A DNA stretch of 64,000 nucleotides. Origin: Bacillota bacterium (GTDB lineage: Bacteria > Bacillota > Bacilli > Bacillales_A > Planococcaceae). A program made the position numbers and the translations under genes. The stretch spans positions 1-64,000 of the forward strand of contig JAEXYZ010000042.1 in assembly GCA_023405135.1 (NCBI GenBank), written 5' to 3'. Under the pieces are notes generated by a model. The model searched no databases and was not told the origin of the DNA. It saw only the letters and a program-made list of their open reading frames with translations. Positions 19,033 to 26,730 of the stretch are shown one piece after another (positions within the stretch are counted from its first letter, which is position 1; each line of letters starts with the position of its first letter).

Positions 19033-19085
19033 AGAGATTTAATAAAACACATCAAGATTCGTTTTAGAAAGAAGGGAGTCTTAAC

Positions 19086-19805
19086 ATGAATGAAAAAAAT
19101 AAACGACTCCAATTGTGGATAGAGCAGGGGAATGTATCGATTCCTCAGCTTTTTTTTCAACATTATAAGAAGTTAAATATACAAGATGATGAAGCACTAC
19201 TATTGTTACATTTATTAGCGTTTCTTTCAGAAAGAAATGATTTTCCAACACCTAATGATCTCGCACAAAGACTACATTTTAACGAAAATGATATTACATT
19301 GAAGCTACAACGTCTAATGCAAAAAGGATTGTTAGAGATTACTCAAGGTGTCGATGTTCATGGTAAGCTGTATGAAAAATACTCTATTTTTCCGCTTTGG
19401 GAAAGAATAATGGATTTCATTGAAACTTCAACAATCAATGAGGAACTACAAGCTCAAAAAAATGAAGAAGGTGAAATCTTTAATCTTTTCGAACAGGAAT
19501 TTGGACGACTTCTTTCACCAATGGAAATAGAAACGATTTCAATGTGGCTAGATACAGATCATCATTCACCAACTATTATTAAAGCTGCTTTGAAAGAGGC
19601 TGTTTTAGCAGGGAAAATTTCTTTCCGATATATCGACCGTATTTTATTTGAATGGAAAAAGAAAAACATCACATCGATTAAACAAGTGGAAAAGCACACA
19701 GAGCAGTTTTACAATAAAACAACTTCCGTTCAACCTCGTGGGAAACCAACAACTGAAAATACACATAAAGTTTCATTTTATAACTGGCTAGAAGAAAGGG
19801 AATAG
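19086..19805 (+). CDS. dnaD: DNA replication protein DnaD
   Basis: DnaD is a primosome protein that remodels DNA at oriC and at restart sites with DnaB, and helps load the DnaC helicase in Bacillales. The 239-residue protein has an N-terminal winged helix (about 15-100, with TPNDLAQRLHFNENDI) and a C-terminal DnaD/DnaB2 domain (about 130-200). The YxxxIxxxWxxxxI-type ending is seen in YIDRILFEWKKKNI. GAAGGGAG precedes ATG 19086. The dnaD-nth-ypoC order is the usual one. Confidence 0.94.
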   Translation: MNEKNKRLQLWIEQGNVSIPQLFFQHYKKLNIQDDEALLLLHLLAFLSERNDFPTPNDLAQRLHFNENDITLKLQRLMQKGLLEITQGVDVHGKLYEKYSIFPLWERIMDFIETSTINEELQAQKNEEGEIFNLFEQEFGRLLSPMEIETISMWLDTDHHSPTIIKAALKEAVLAGKISFRYIDRILFEWKKKNITSIKQVEKHTEQFYNKTTSVQPRGKPTTENTHKVSFYNWLEERE

Positions 19806-19816
19806 GGGGTTTTACA

Positions 19817-20491
19817 GTGCTTACAAAAAAACAGTGGGAACATTGCTTAGAAGAAATGGATCGAATGTTTCCAGATGCACATTGTGAACTCGTCCATGAC
19901 AACCCATTTGAGTTAACAATCGCAACATTATTATCAGCACAATGTACCGATGCACTTGTCAATAAAGTAACGAAAAATTTATTTCAAAAGTATAAAACAC
20001 CAGAGGATTATTTAGCAGTTCCTTTAGAAGAATTGCAGAATGATATACGTTCCATCGGTTTATATCGAAATAAAGCAAAAAATATTCAAGCTTTATGTGA
20101 AAAATTAATTCATGATTTTCATGGTGAAATTCCACAAAGTCGTGAGCAGTTAGTTACTCTTCCAGGAGTAGGTCGTAAAACTGCTAATGTCGTTTTATCT
20201 GTTGCCTTCGATATACCTGCATTAGCTGTAGATACTCATGTAGAACGGGTGACAAAACGACTTGGTTTATGTCGTTTAAAAGATTCTGTGTTAGAAGTAG
20301 AAGAAACGATTATGAAAAAAACACCGAAAGAGAAATGGTCAAAAACACATCATCAATTAATCTTTTTCGGACGTTATCATTGCAAGGCTCAAAATCCTCA
20401 ATGTCATGTTTGTCCTTTATTAGATGATTGTAGAGAAGGGCAAAAGCGCATGAAAAAGGGGTTGGTGAAAATTGATAAAGGCGAAAAATGA
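19817..20491 (+). CDS. nth: Endonuclease III (DNA glycosylase/AP lyase)
   Basis: This HhH-GPD base-excision repair enzyme acts on oxidised pyrimidines. The 224-residue protein contains the helix-hairpin-helix with catalytic lysine (LPGVGRKTANVVL) and the catalytic aspartate in AVDTHVERV. The [4Fe-4S] ligands are C-x6-C-x2-C-x5-C near the C-terminus. The start codon is GTG 19817 after a GGGGG run. It overlaps ypoC by 20 bases and follows dnaD by 11 bases. Confidence 0.95.
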   Translation: MLTKKQWEHCLEEMDRMFPDAHCELVHDNPFELTIATLLSAQCTDALVNKVTKNLFQKYKTPEDYLAVPLEELQNDIRSIGLYRNKAKNIQALCEKLIHDFHGEIPQSREQLVTLPGVGRKTANVVLSVAFDIPALAVDTHVERVTKRLGLCRLKDSVLEVEETIMKKTPKEKWSKTHHQLIFFGRYHCKAQNPQCHVCPLLDDCREGQKRMKKGLVKIDKGEK

Positions 20492-20825
20492 AGCGATACA
20501 AAAAGAAAAAGTTGAGCCTTATTTTGAGCAATGGAGTCAATTGAGCGAGCAAATTCATCATGCTCACGATCAACGAAGTGGCGAAGCTAAAAACTTAATG
20601 GAAAAAGGAATCGCTTTATTTGAACAATGCATTATCGACTGTTCTGAGGTAGAAGATCAATCAATAAAGGAAAGTGGACAGTATGAAGTAATGCCGATTA
20701 ATGGCATGGAAAGATTATTATTTATTAAAGCAAGACCAGGGCAATATGCTTGCTATCGCCAATTGGATGAATTGTTTAAAGAGCTGAAAAAGCGTCTTGC
20801 TCGATTAAGAATTAAATCAAAGTAA
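20472..20825 (+). CDS. ypoC: YpoC-family protein
   Basis: The 117-residue soluble protein has the YpoC-type core ...INGMERLLFIKARPGQYACY... followed by RQLDELFKELKKR. No function is established for the family. The start is TTG 20472 inside nth, with AAGGGG about 10 bases upstream, implying coupled translation. In B. subtilis ypoC also lies between nth and ponA. The family name rests on these motifs and synteny. Confidence 0.75.
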   Translation: MIKAKNEAIQKEKVEPYFEQWSQLSEQIHHAHDQRSGEAKNLMEKGIALFEQCIIDCSEVEDQSIKESGQYEVMPINGMERLLFIKARPGQYACYRQLDELFKELKKRLARLRIKSK

Positions 20826-20866
20826 TAGCAGCTGTCTCATAAATGGGGCAGCTGCTATTCTTTTTA
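20824..20866 (+). terminator. Terminator after ypoC
   Basis: AATAGCAGCTG pairs with CAGCTGCTATT across a loop of about 16 bases, then CTTTTT follows. It overlaps the ypoC stop codon. Confidence 0.8.
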
Positions 20867-21070
20867 TAAAGAAATAGTGAAAAACGTGTAAAAAATCAAA
20901 CTCAAAACTCAAATAAACAAAAACTTTAAAAATTGCATCATTAAAATAAAAAAAGTGTAACTCAGAATAAACTCTGGATGGACTAACCTAATTTTATAAG
21001 ACAACATAAAACACCTTCGAATAGGGCATATTGGAAAATATGTACAAAAATTATTCGGAGGTGTTTTTGG

Positions 21071-21387
21071 GTGGGCAAAAATGATATACATCGGAAATTA
21101 AGTGGGCAGTAGTAAAGGAAAAATTAAGTGGTAAGTTAACAACGAAACAAATCATGGAGAAGTATGATATTAAAAATAAATCACAAGTTGAGACATGGAT
21201 GCGTTGGTATAAGAATAATGAGATTTATCGTTTTGATCAACCCATTGAGAAGCAATATACTTATGGACACGGACCAGAAGGACAATCGGCAGCTGATAAA
21301 ATAAACCGTCAAATGATGCACCTAGAAATGGAGAACGAAATCTTAAAAAAGTTTATGGCAATCGCAAAGGAGTTGAACGTAAAGTAG
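21071..21387 (+). pseudogene. IS3 OrfA, frameshifted near its N-terminus
   Basis: The natural start is GTG 21071 with GGAGGT at 21056-21061, but that frame (VGKNDIHRKLSGQ) ends at TAG near 21110. The conserved OrfA sequence TSEIKWAVVKEKLSGKLTTK then IMEKYDIK is in the next frame and runs to 21387. One base has been lost or gained around 21081-21085. From ATG 21154 only 77 residues remain: part of the helix-turn-helix and the leucine zipper leading to KKFMAIAKEL. The element therefore probably cannot make normal OrfA or OrfAB. Confidence 0.75.
21345..21351 (+). other. Programmed -1 frameshift site A-AAA-AAG
   Basis: AAAAAAG lies in the orfA frame as A AAA AAG, the classic IS3-family slippery heptamer. 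Slipping back one base joins orfA to the orfB frame, which is open upstream of TTG 21390, so OrfAB transposase would be made. Confidence 0.75.
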
Positions 21388-21389
21388 TA

Positions 21390-22235
21390 TTGCCAACTGT
21401 AGAGAGACTTAGTAAAAAGTATACGGTGACGATGATTTTGAAAGTGTTAAAAATTCCACGTTCAACGTATTATCGCTGGTTAAAAGAAGGAATTAAAGAT
21501 AACTTAAGTGAAACTGAAATCCTACTGATAGAATTATGTAGACGTACAAAATATCGAAATGGGCATAGAAAAATAAAGGCCTTATTGAAAAAGGAACATC
21601 ATATTGAACTAAATCGAAATACGGTACAAAGCTTGATGCAAAAACATCATCTGCAATGTCGTATTAAGCGCAAACGCAAATGGAAATCGCAAAGTGGACA
21701 AGAAGTAATTGTACCGAATAGATTGGCTCGTAATTTTATCGCAGCAAAACCGAATGAAAAATGGGTAACAGATATTACGTACATTCAATATGGTAGTACG
21801 ACTCATTACTTAGCAACCATTTTGGACCTTTATAACAATGAAGTAGTAGCTTACAAGTTATATGACCATCAGCAAACGCCATTAGTAATGGACGTATTGA
21901 AAAAGGCTTTAAAAGTAAGAAATTTCCCTAAGGGTGTTATTGTACATTCAGATCAAGGCAGTGTTTATACTTCTTATGCTTATCAAAATTTTATAAAAGA
22001 AAAGGATTTAGTTGGAAGTATGTCACGACGAGGAAACTGTTGGGATAATGCGGTTATTGAATCATTCCACTCGAACTTAAAAACAGAAGAATTCCAAAAT
22101 ACTAAATTTAATTCACTAAGTAATGAGGAGGTAAGAAAACGAATTGATTTATCTATCAAATATTATAATGAGGTACGTATTCAAGAAAAATTAGGCTACT
22201 TAACACCTAAAGAATTTAGTCGCCAAGTAGCTTAA
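21390..22235 (+). CDS. IS3-family transposase OrfB (DDE integrase core)
   Basis: The 281-residue protein has the rve integrase core. The catalytic triad is seen in KWVTDITYI (Asp), VIVHSDQGSVYTS (Asp) and WDNAVIESFHSNLK (Glu). The HTH_21-like segment RNGHRKIKALLKKE precedes it. The apparent TTG start is probably not used alone: the frame is open upstream to the -1 frameshift site, so the working product would be OrfAB. Because orfA is frameshifted, the copy is likely inactive unless helped in trans. Confidence 0.9.
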   Translation: MPTVERLSKKYTVTMILKVLKIPRSTYYRWLKEGIKDNLSETEILLIELCRRTKYRNGHRKIKALLKKEHHIELNRNTVQSLMQKHHLQCRIKRKRKWKSQSGQEVIVPNRLARNFIAAKPNEKWVTDITYIQYGSTTHYLATILDLYNNEVVAYKLYDHQQTPLVMDVLKKALKVRNFPKGVIVHSDQGSVYTSYAYQNFIKEKDLVGSMSRRGNCWDNAVIESFHSNLKTEEFQNTKFNSLSNEEVRKRIDLSIKYYNEVRIQEKLGYLTPKEFSRQVA

Positions 22236-22300
22236 AACAAATAATTGGTTAACCATAGTAATGTTCGGTTAAAAAGAATTTTAAATAAGCATCGAAGAAC

Positions 22301-22407
22301 GGCTTTACATGGAGTGGCGGGCATGATAGCCTAGTTTGGCAAAGTCAGCTCTATCAAGCTGGCGCTGTGGCTAAGGAATCATGCCCGCAGAGGCTCCATG
22401 TCAAGCC
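22301..22407 (+). ncRNA. 107-nt multi-stem hairpin inside the IS3 element
   Basis: Four nested stems are visible. The outer stem is GGCTTTACATGGAG (22301-22314) with CTCCATGTCAAGCC (22394-22407), 13 of 14 paired. The next is CGGGCATGAT (22318-22327) with ATCATGCCCG (22378-22387), perfect. Inside are AGCC/GGCT and CAGCT/AGCTG. Internal loops are 3 and 5 bases. It lies in the 241 bases between the orfB stop and the right end, a region usually very short in IS3 elements. It contains no coding frame. It may be an RNA, a DNA structure used in transposition, or an unrelated repeat carried along. Confidence 0.55.
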
Positions 22408-22493
22408 ACTCGAGCATAAATAACATTATTTATAAAAAGGTGTTTTATGTTTGTCTCAAATCACTAGGGTAGTTCAGAATTACACTTTTTTAA

Positions 22494-25112
22494 TTACCAT
22501 CCGTTAGATTGTGTTGGATTTGTTGGTTCGGTAGGAGGGGTTACTTCACCATCTCCAGGGTTAAACCAATCTTCAGCGTCATTGTTATTACCGTTGCCAT
22601 TACCGTTACCATTTCCGTTATTCCAATTGCCATTACCATTTCCATTGCCGTTACCGTTGTTTCCGTCTTCTCCATTGCCGAAGTCAAAATCTTCCCCGAA
22701 ATCTCCATCTGGGTCTTCTACTTCTGGTACATCGACTTTATTTTCAATAAATATTGAAACAGTGGCTGCTTCACTGCGTACAGTATCTGATACAGCAGTT
22801 ACAGAAAATGTATAATTTCGACCAGGTTCAATATTTGGAACGGATGTTTGTTTATTTTTTGTAGTTGCAACAACAAGAGGTTGCCCATTATCAACCTTCA
22901 TAGCAACTTCATATGAAACTTTCGTATCTCCTTCAAGCTGTTGGTTAAACTCCCAAGTTAAATCAACTGATGCACCAGCTTCGTTATATGTCGCTTGTAA
23001 ATTAGAAGGCGTATCTAATTCAAGCTGTTCATATTCCTCTGATACTTGAGTAGGTTCAGTACCTTTTACAAACAATTCAGTTTGTCGTAATTCTTTCGGT
23101 GTATATTCACTTGCAAGTTTCAGTGGATTAGATCCTACTTCAATGGTTGCTTCAACAACTGAACTTGGTTTTGTGAAATTAGCAGTTTCAACATTTGCTG
23201 AAATTTGAGACATAATTGTTTTAAATAAGGTTTGTGGTAAACGACGTTCATCCCATGTTGTAATTGGCTCCGAACGTTTTGAATATCCACTCCAAATTGC
23301 GATCGAGTAATTCGTTGTATATCCTGCAAACCATGAATCAGGAACACTGCTGCTAGGTAAATCATATTGCTCAAATTCATTTGCATCATAGTTCGTTGTA
23401 CCAGTTTTACCTGCAATGTCTAGCCCAGACACGTTAGCTGCAGAACCTGAAGCACCTGGTTTAGTACTTAAAACATCGCGTAAAATGTCTGTAACCATAT
23501 ATGCCGTATAATCTTCCATAGCTACTACCGGATCAGTTTTATATGACTTTTTCGAACCATCACGATATACAATTTGTTTAATTGCGGTAGGTTCATTATA
23601 AATACCATTATTACCAAATGCAGCATAGGAAGCAGACATTTGAATCGGAGTTAATGTGATATTACCACCACCAATTGCGTCTGATTCATATATATTTTCA
23701 GCATTAATACCTAATTTTGATATGAACTGTTTCGCATTTTCTGTTCCAACTTCTTTTAACGTTTTTACTGCTGGAACGTTACGAGATTGATAAAGCGCTG
23801 CACGAACAGTCATTCTACCTAAATATTTATTGTCCCAGTTTGTAATTACTTTATCAGAACCAGTGTAAGTCATTCTTTCATCAACAATTGTTTGACCTGT
23901 AGACCATTTTAAGTTTTCAATAGCTGGGCCGTAATCTAAAAGCGGTTTAATCGTTGAACCTGGAGAACGAGTTGTTAAGTCATAGGCAAAGTTAAATCCT
24001 CGTTCTGAGCCATAGTTACGACCACCACCAATCGCACGAATTTCACCAGTTTTAGTATCAATAACTGAAACTCCTGATTGTATTGACTCTGTAGGGAAGT
24101 TTGCAGAGTTATTCATCGTTTCTTCAACAACAGTTTGTGCTTTCGGATCTAATGTTGTATAAACTTTTATACCTTCTGCTAGTGCTTCACCATCACCTTT
24201 TTCTTCAAGCTCACTTAATACAACATCTAAAAAGGCATTATATTTTGAACCGCTAATTGATTGGCGTTCTTCATCTGGAAGTAGGCGAGAAGTAACATCG
24301 ATTGCTTTTGCTTCTTCTGCTTCTTTTTCAGTAATTTTTCCGTGCTGTACCATTAAGTCTAATACTAAATCTCGACGCTTTTGAGCTCTTTCTGGATTAC
24401 GGTATGGATTATAGTTATTTGGACTTTGTGGAATACCAGCTAACAATGCGATTTCATCTAATTCTAATTCACTTAATTCTTTACCAAAGAACGATTTTGC
24501 AGCAGTACCGAAACCGTAAATTGTACCTGACATTAAAACTTTATTGAAATACATTTCAAAGATTTCTTCTTTTTCATAATGCTTTTCCAATTGGATCGCT
24601 AACCAAGCTTCCTGTGCTTTACGTTTTAATTTTTTATCGTTACTTAAGAATGAATTTTTTACTACTTGCTGGGTAATCGTACTAGCTCCTTGAGAACCGA
24701 ATCCGTGTCGGACATTGGCAATAATCGCACTACCAAGTCGCCAAATATCGATTCCGAAATGGTCAAAGAAACGAACATCTTCAGTCGCTAAAATTGCATC
24801 AACCATCTCATCTGGAATTTCTTCGTATTCTACATATGTACGGTTTTCCGCACCGACAGTAGCGAACAGTTCGCCATTCATATCATAGAATTCTGAAGAA
24901 ATCGGATCCTTTAATAATTCTTCATCTAGCTCTGGTGCTGAACTTGCATAAATTGCAAAAAGTCCTGCTCCAGAAACCAAACCTACAACTCCTATAATTA
25001 AAACCGCAATGGCAATTCTTTTTATCCAAGTCTTAAGCGGTTTTTTTTGTAACTTCTTCTGTTGTTCACGTTGACGTTTTATTTCCTCACGTGTACGTCT
25101 TTTCTCTGTCAA
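22494..25112 (-). CDS. ponA: Class A penicillin-binding protein 1 (PonA)
   Basis: This bifunctional peptidoglycan synthase has a cytoplasmic basic N-terminus, one membrane helix (about 30-55) and a GT51 glycosyltransferase domain (about 70-245; EDVRFFDHFGID, GASTITQQVVKNSFL). The transpeptidase domain follows, with SPGSTIKP (catalytic Ser), SRN and KTGTTNYD. A fibronectin type III-like domain and a low-complexity Asn/Gly-rich tail end the protein. The start is TTG 25112 with GTGAGGAG upstream. It follows recU closely. The IS3 element is inserted just past the stop codon, so the native terminator may be displaced. Confidence 0.95.
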   Translation of the reverse strand: MTEKRRTREEIKRQREQQKKLQKKPLKTWIKRIAIAVLIIGVVGLVSGAGLFAIYASSAPELDEELLKDPISSEFYDMNGELFATVGAENRTYVEYEEIPDEMVDAILATEDVRFFDHFGIDIWRLGSAIIANVRHGFGSQGASTITQQVVKNSFLSNDKKLKRKAQEAWLAIQLEKHYEKEEIFEMYFNKVLMSGTIYGFGTAAKSFFGKELSELELDEIALLAGIPQSPNNYNPYRNPERAQKRRDLVLDLMVQHGKITEKEAEEAKAIDVTSRLLPDEERQSISGSKYNAFLDVVLSELEEKGDGEALAEGIKVYTTLDPKAQTVVEETMNNSANFPTESIQSGVSVIDTKTGEIRAIGGGRNYGSERGFNFAYDLTTRSPGSTIKPLLDYGPAIENLKWSTGQTIVDERMTYTGSDKVITNWDNKYLGRMTVRAALYQSRNVPAVKTLKEVGTENAKQFISKLGINAENIYESDAIGGGNITLTPIQMSASYAAFGNNGIYNEPTAIKQIVYRDGSKKSYKTDPVVAMEDYTAYMVTDILRDVLSTKPGASGSAANVSGLDIAGKTGTTNYDANEFEQYDLPSSSVPDSWFAGYTTNYSIAIWSGYSKRSEPITTWDERRLPQTLFKTIMSQISANVETANFTKPSSVVEATIEVGSNPLKLASEYTPKELRQTELFVKGTEPTQVSEEYEQLELDTPSNLQATYNEAGASVDLTWEFNQQLEGDTKVSYEVAMKVDNGQPLVVATTKNKQTSVPNIEPGRNYTFSVTAVSDTVRSEAATVSIFIENKVDVPEVEDPDGDFGEDFDFGNGEDGNNGNGNGNGNGNWNNGNGNGNGNGNNNDAEDWFNPGDGEVTPPTEPTNPTQSNGW

Positions 25113-25135
25113 ATTAATCTCCTCACTTTAACAAA

Positions 25136-25768
25136 CTATCTTTCTTCCTCATTTACAATCAATTTTTCGATTGCCGATAAATAATCAATTCGTGGGGTAT
25201 AGCCTGGTAGAATTTCAATAGTTTCCGTTTCAAAAATGGATAATGGGATAGACTTCCTACCACCATTTTCCATAATCGTCCAAGCATCATACAGCACTGA
25301 AAAAGGGACAACAAAATATCGATCTAATGAAGAAAAACGTACGATAGTAAATGCTATTCCTTTTTGATTCATAACTTCTTTCATATGGGTTACTTGATGC
25401 TGGTGTACATTTTTTAATGGAAAAGAAGTTTTGTTTTCGGTTTCCTTCGCTTCAAAATCTATATAATATCCATTCCATACACCATTGTAGTCAGTAGTAG
25501 ATGGAGTACGGAAATATGCCTCTCGTATTACTGCTGCACTACGGGATGGATACTCTACTTTGACGATTTGTACCGGAACAGGTTTCTTATGAATAATTGC
25601 AATTTGATGATTTAAATAATAACTATTCGTTTCATTGATTTCATCTTCAAGTGTTTTTCCACGATTACTAAATGAAAAGTCTTTTTCTTTTTTTCTACTT
25701 GCTTTCTTTACTTTTGGTATTTCATTTGACCTTGGCCTATACAGTTTGCCATTTGGATAATGTATCAT
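25136..25768 (-). CDS. recU: Holliday junction resolvase RecU
   Basis: RecU resolves Holliday junctions and modulates RecA. The 210-residue protein starts MIHYPNGKLY and has the metal-binding nuclease core: NRGKTLEDEIN, the catalytic D/E/K cluster in TDYNG...YYIDFEAKET, and the HQHQVTHM helix. I start at ATG 25768, nine bases after AAAGG. GTG 25777 would overlap the ribosome site. It lies upstream of ponA with a 23-base gap, as in B. subtilis. Confidence 0.93.
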   Translation of the reverse strand: MIHYPNGKLYRPRSNEIPKVKKASRKKEKDFSFSNRGKTLEDEINETNSYYLNHQIAIIHKKPVPVQIVKVEYPSRSAAVIREAYFRTPSTTDYNGVWNGYYIDFEAKETENKTSFPLKNVHQHQVTHMKEVMNQKGIAFTIVRFSSLDRYFVVPFSVLYDAWTIMENGGRKSIPLSIFETETIEILPGYTPRIDYLSAIEKLIVNEEER

Positions 25769-25819
25769 CAGAAACACCCTTTCTTTCTTAAATTAAGAAA
25801 GTATTAAAAATTTTTAAAT

Positions 25820-25975
25820 GTTTAGTCCAAGCACCCAGCCCCTCGAGGTCGCGGTCTGCACCTTCCCACGTGTACAAATTTATTTTGTACCGAAAGCGAA
25901 GCGATAGTGCAAGTACACCTGTCATGTCCCGCGAGCAGTTTGTCACAGCCAAAGGGCGCTTCCGCTTTCTTAAAA
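25820..25975. repeat. About 155-bp intergenic repeat upstream of recU
   Basis: This GC-richer non-coding block is read best on the minus strand. It starts AAAGCGGAAGCGCCC and contains GGCTGTGACAAACTGC, TCGCTTCGCTTTCGG and GGACTAAACA at the end. Its first 12 bases match the start of the repeat at 18889. Short frames inside it are not genes. It belongs to the dispersed repeats often seen between genes in Bacillales. Confidence 0.6.
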
Positions 25976-26115
25976 TGATACCCAATTCTACAAACAAGTT
26001 TAACATAAAAATATAGCGAATATTTTCTTGTTTTATCAACCAATGTCTAGTTTTGACATATAGAAAGGGATTTAACATTTTCTAATGAATTGTACAGTCA
26101 TAAGGAGGAATGACA

Positions 26116-26313
26116 ATGAACAAAATTCAAATGCTCATTTCGCAAATTGACTGCGTTGATCGTATGATAACGGCTAAAATCGAGAATGAACGTGCCATGA
26201 TGAATGACCAATTTTTCTCTCAATTAGGGACTACTTATCAAAAAGTAAGCTTAGCAGAAAAGCAAGTTTATGTAAAGAATACCTGTTCCCCTTTTACTAG
26301 TGAATTAGATTAG
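26116..26313 (+). CDS. Small hypothetical protein, 65 residues
   Basis: A clear AAGGAGG at 26102-26108 gives ATG 26116 seven bases later; ATG 26110 is too close. The product MNKIQMLISQIDCVDRMI... is mostly helical and soluble, with many Met/Gln residues and no recognised motif. It lies between recU (divergent) and yppE, where B. subtilis has small ypp genes. I do not assign it to one of them. Confidence 0.6.
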   Translation: MNKIQMLISQIDCVDRMITAKIENERAMMNDQFFSQLGTTYQKVSLAEKQVYVKNTCSPFTSELD

Positions 26314-26361
26314 TTTTTGGTACACTAAAGATAGATTAAAAAAGATTAAGAGGAACCAAAA

Positions 26362-26730
26362 ATGCAACTAATCGAACAAACTAAATACTTAATTGAAGAG
26401 TGTGATGCGTCAATTAGTCGCTTTTATAAACAGCGTGAACTTGACGCAACACCTCATTTTTTTGATGAAGTAAAGCCCCACGCAGATCATATACAAACTT
26501 ATTTAACAGAGTGGCAGCAAAGTGCCCTTAATTGGATAAAAGAAAATAGACCGAAATATATGCACGAAACACAAATAAACAATGCGGTTGATGCAATGAA
26601 CCAATTTGTCGTGCAATCCTTTTATAAGGAAACAAGTAAAAAAAGATTCATTCAATCTGTGCAATCCGTTCATTACACATTATCTACTTTTTTAAGATAT
26701 TTAGAGGAGGGCGATAATGGTGTTCAGTAA
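26362..26730 (+). CDS. yppE: YppE-like protein (DUF1798)
   Basis: The 122-residue all-helical protein has the YppE features: TPHFFDEVKPHADHI near residue 35, then WIKENRPKYMHETQI, and the ending KKRFIQSVQSVHYTL. The function is not known. AAGAGGAA precedes ATG 26362. It overlaps mrfA by 14 bases, so the two are co-translated. Confidence 0.8.
   Translation: MQLIEQTKYLIEECDASISRFYKQRELDATPHFFDEVKPHADHIQTYLTEWQQSALNWIKENRPKYMHETQINNAVDAMNQFVVQSFYKETSKKRFIQSVQSVHYTLSTFLRYLEEGDNGVQ

Larger units (their letters stand above)
20979..22476 (+). mobile_element. IS3-family insertion sequence (IS150-like), about 1.5 kb
   Basis: The left end TGGACTAACCTA...CATAAAACACCTT (from 20979) and the reverse complement of the right end TGAACTACCCTA...CATAAAACACCTT (to 22476) match along about 40 bases, with TG...CA termini. 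Between them lie orfA, a -1 slippery site, orfB with a DDE core, and an unusual 107-nt hairpin. Outside, AAAAAAAGTGTAA (20948-20960) and TTACACTTTTTT (22480-22491) are also inverted copies, so the true ends may lie further out. I could not establish a target duplication. The element sits just beyond the ponA stop. Confidence 0.85.

Noticed and set aside
25788..26078. Overlapping minus-strand frames upstream of recU
   Set aside because: They are translations of a GC-rich intergenic repeat and have no ribosome site or family resemblance.
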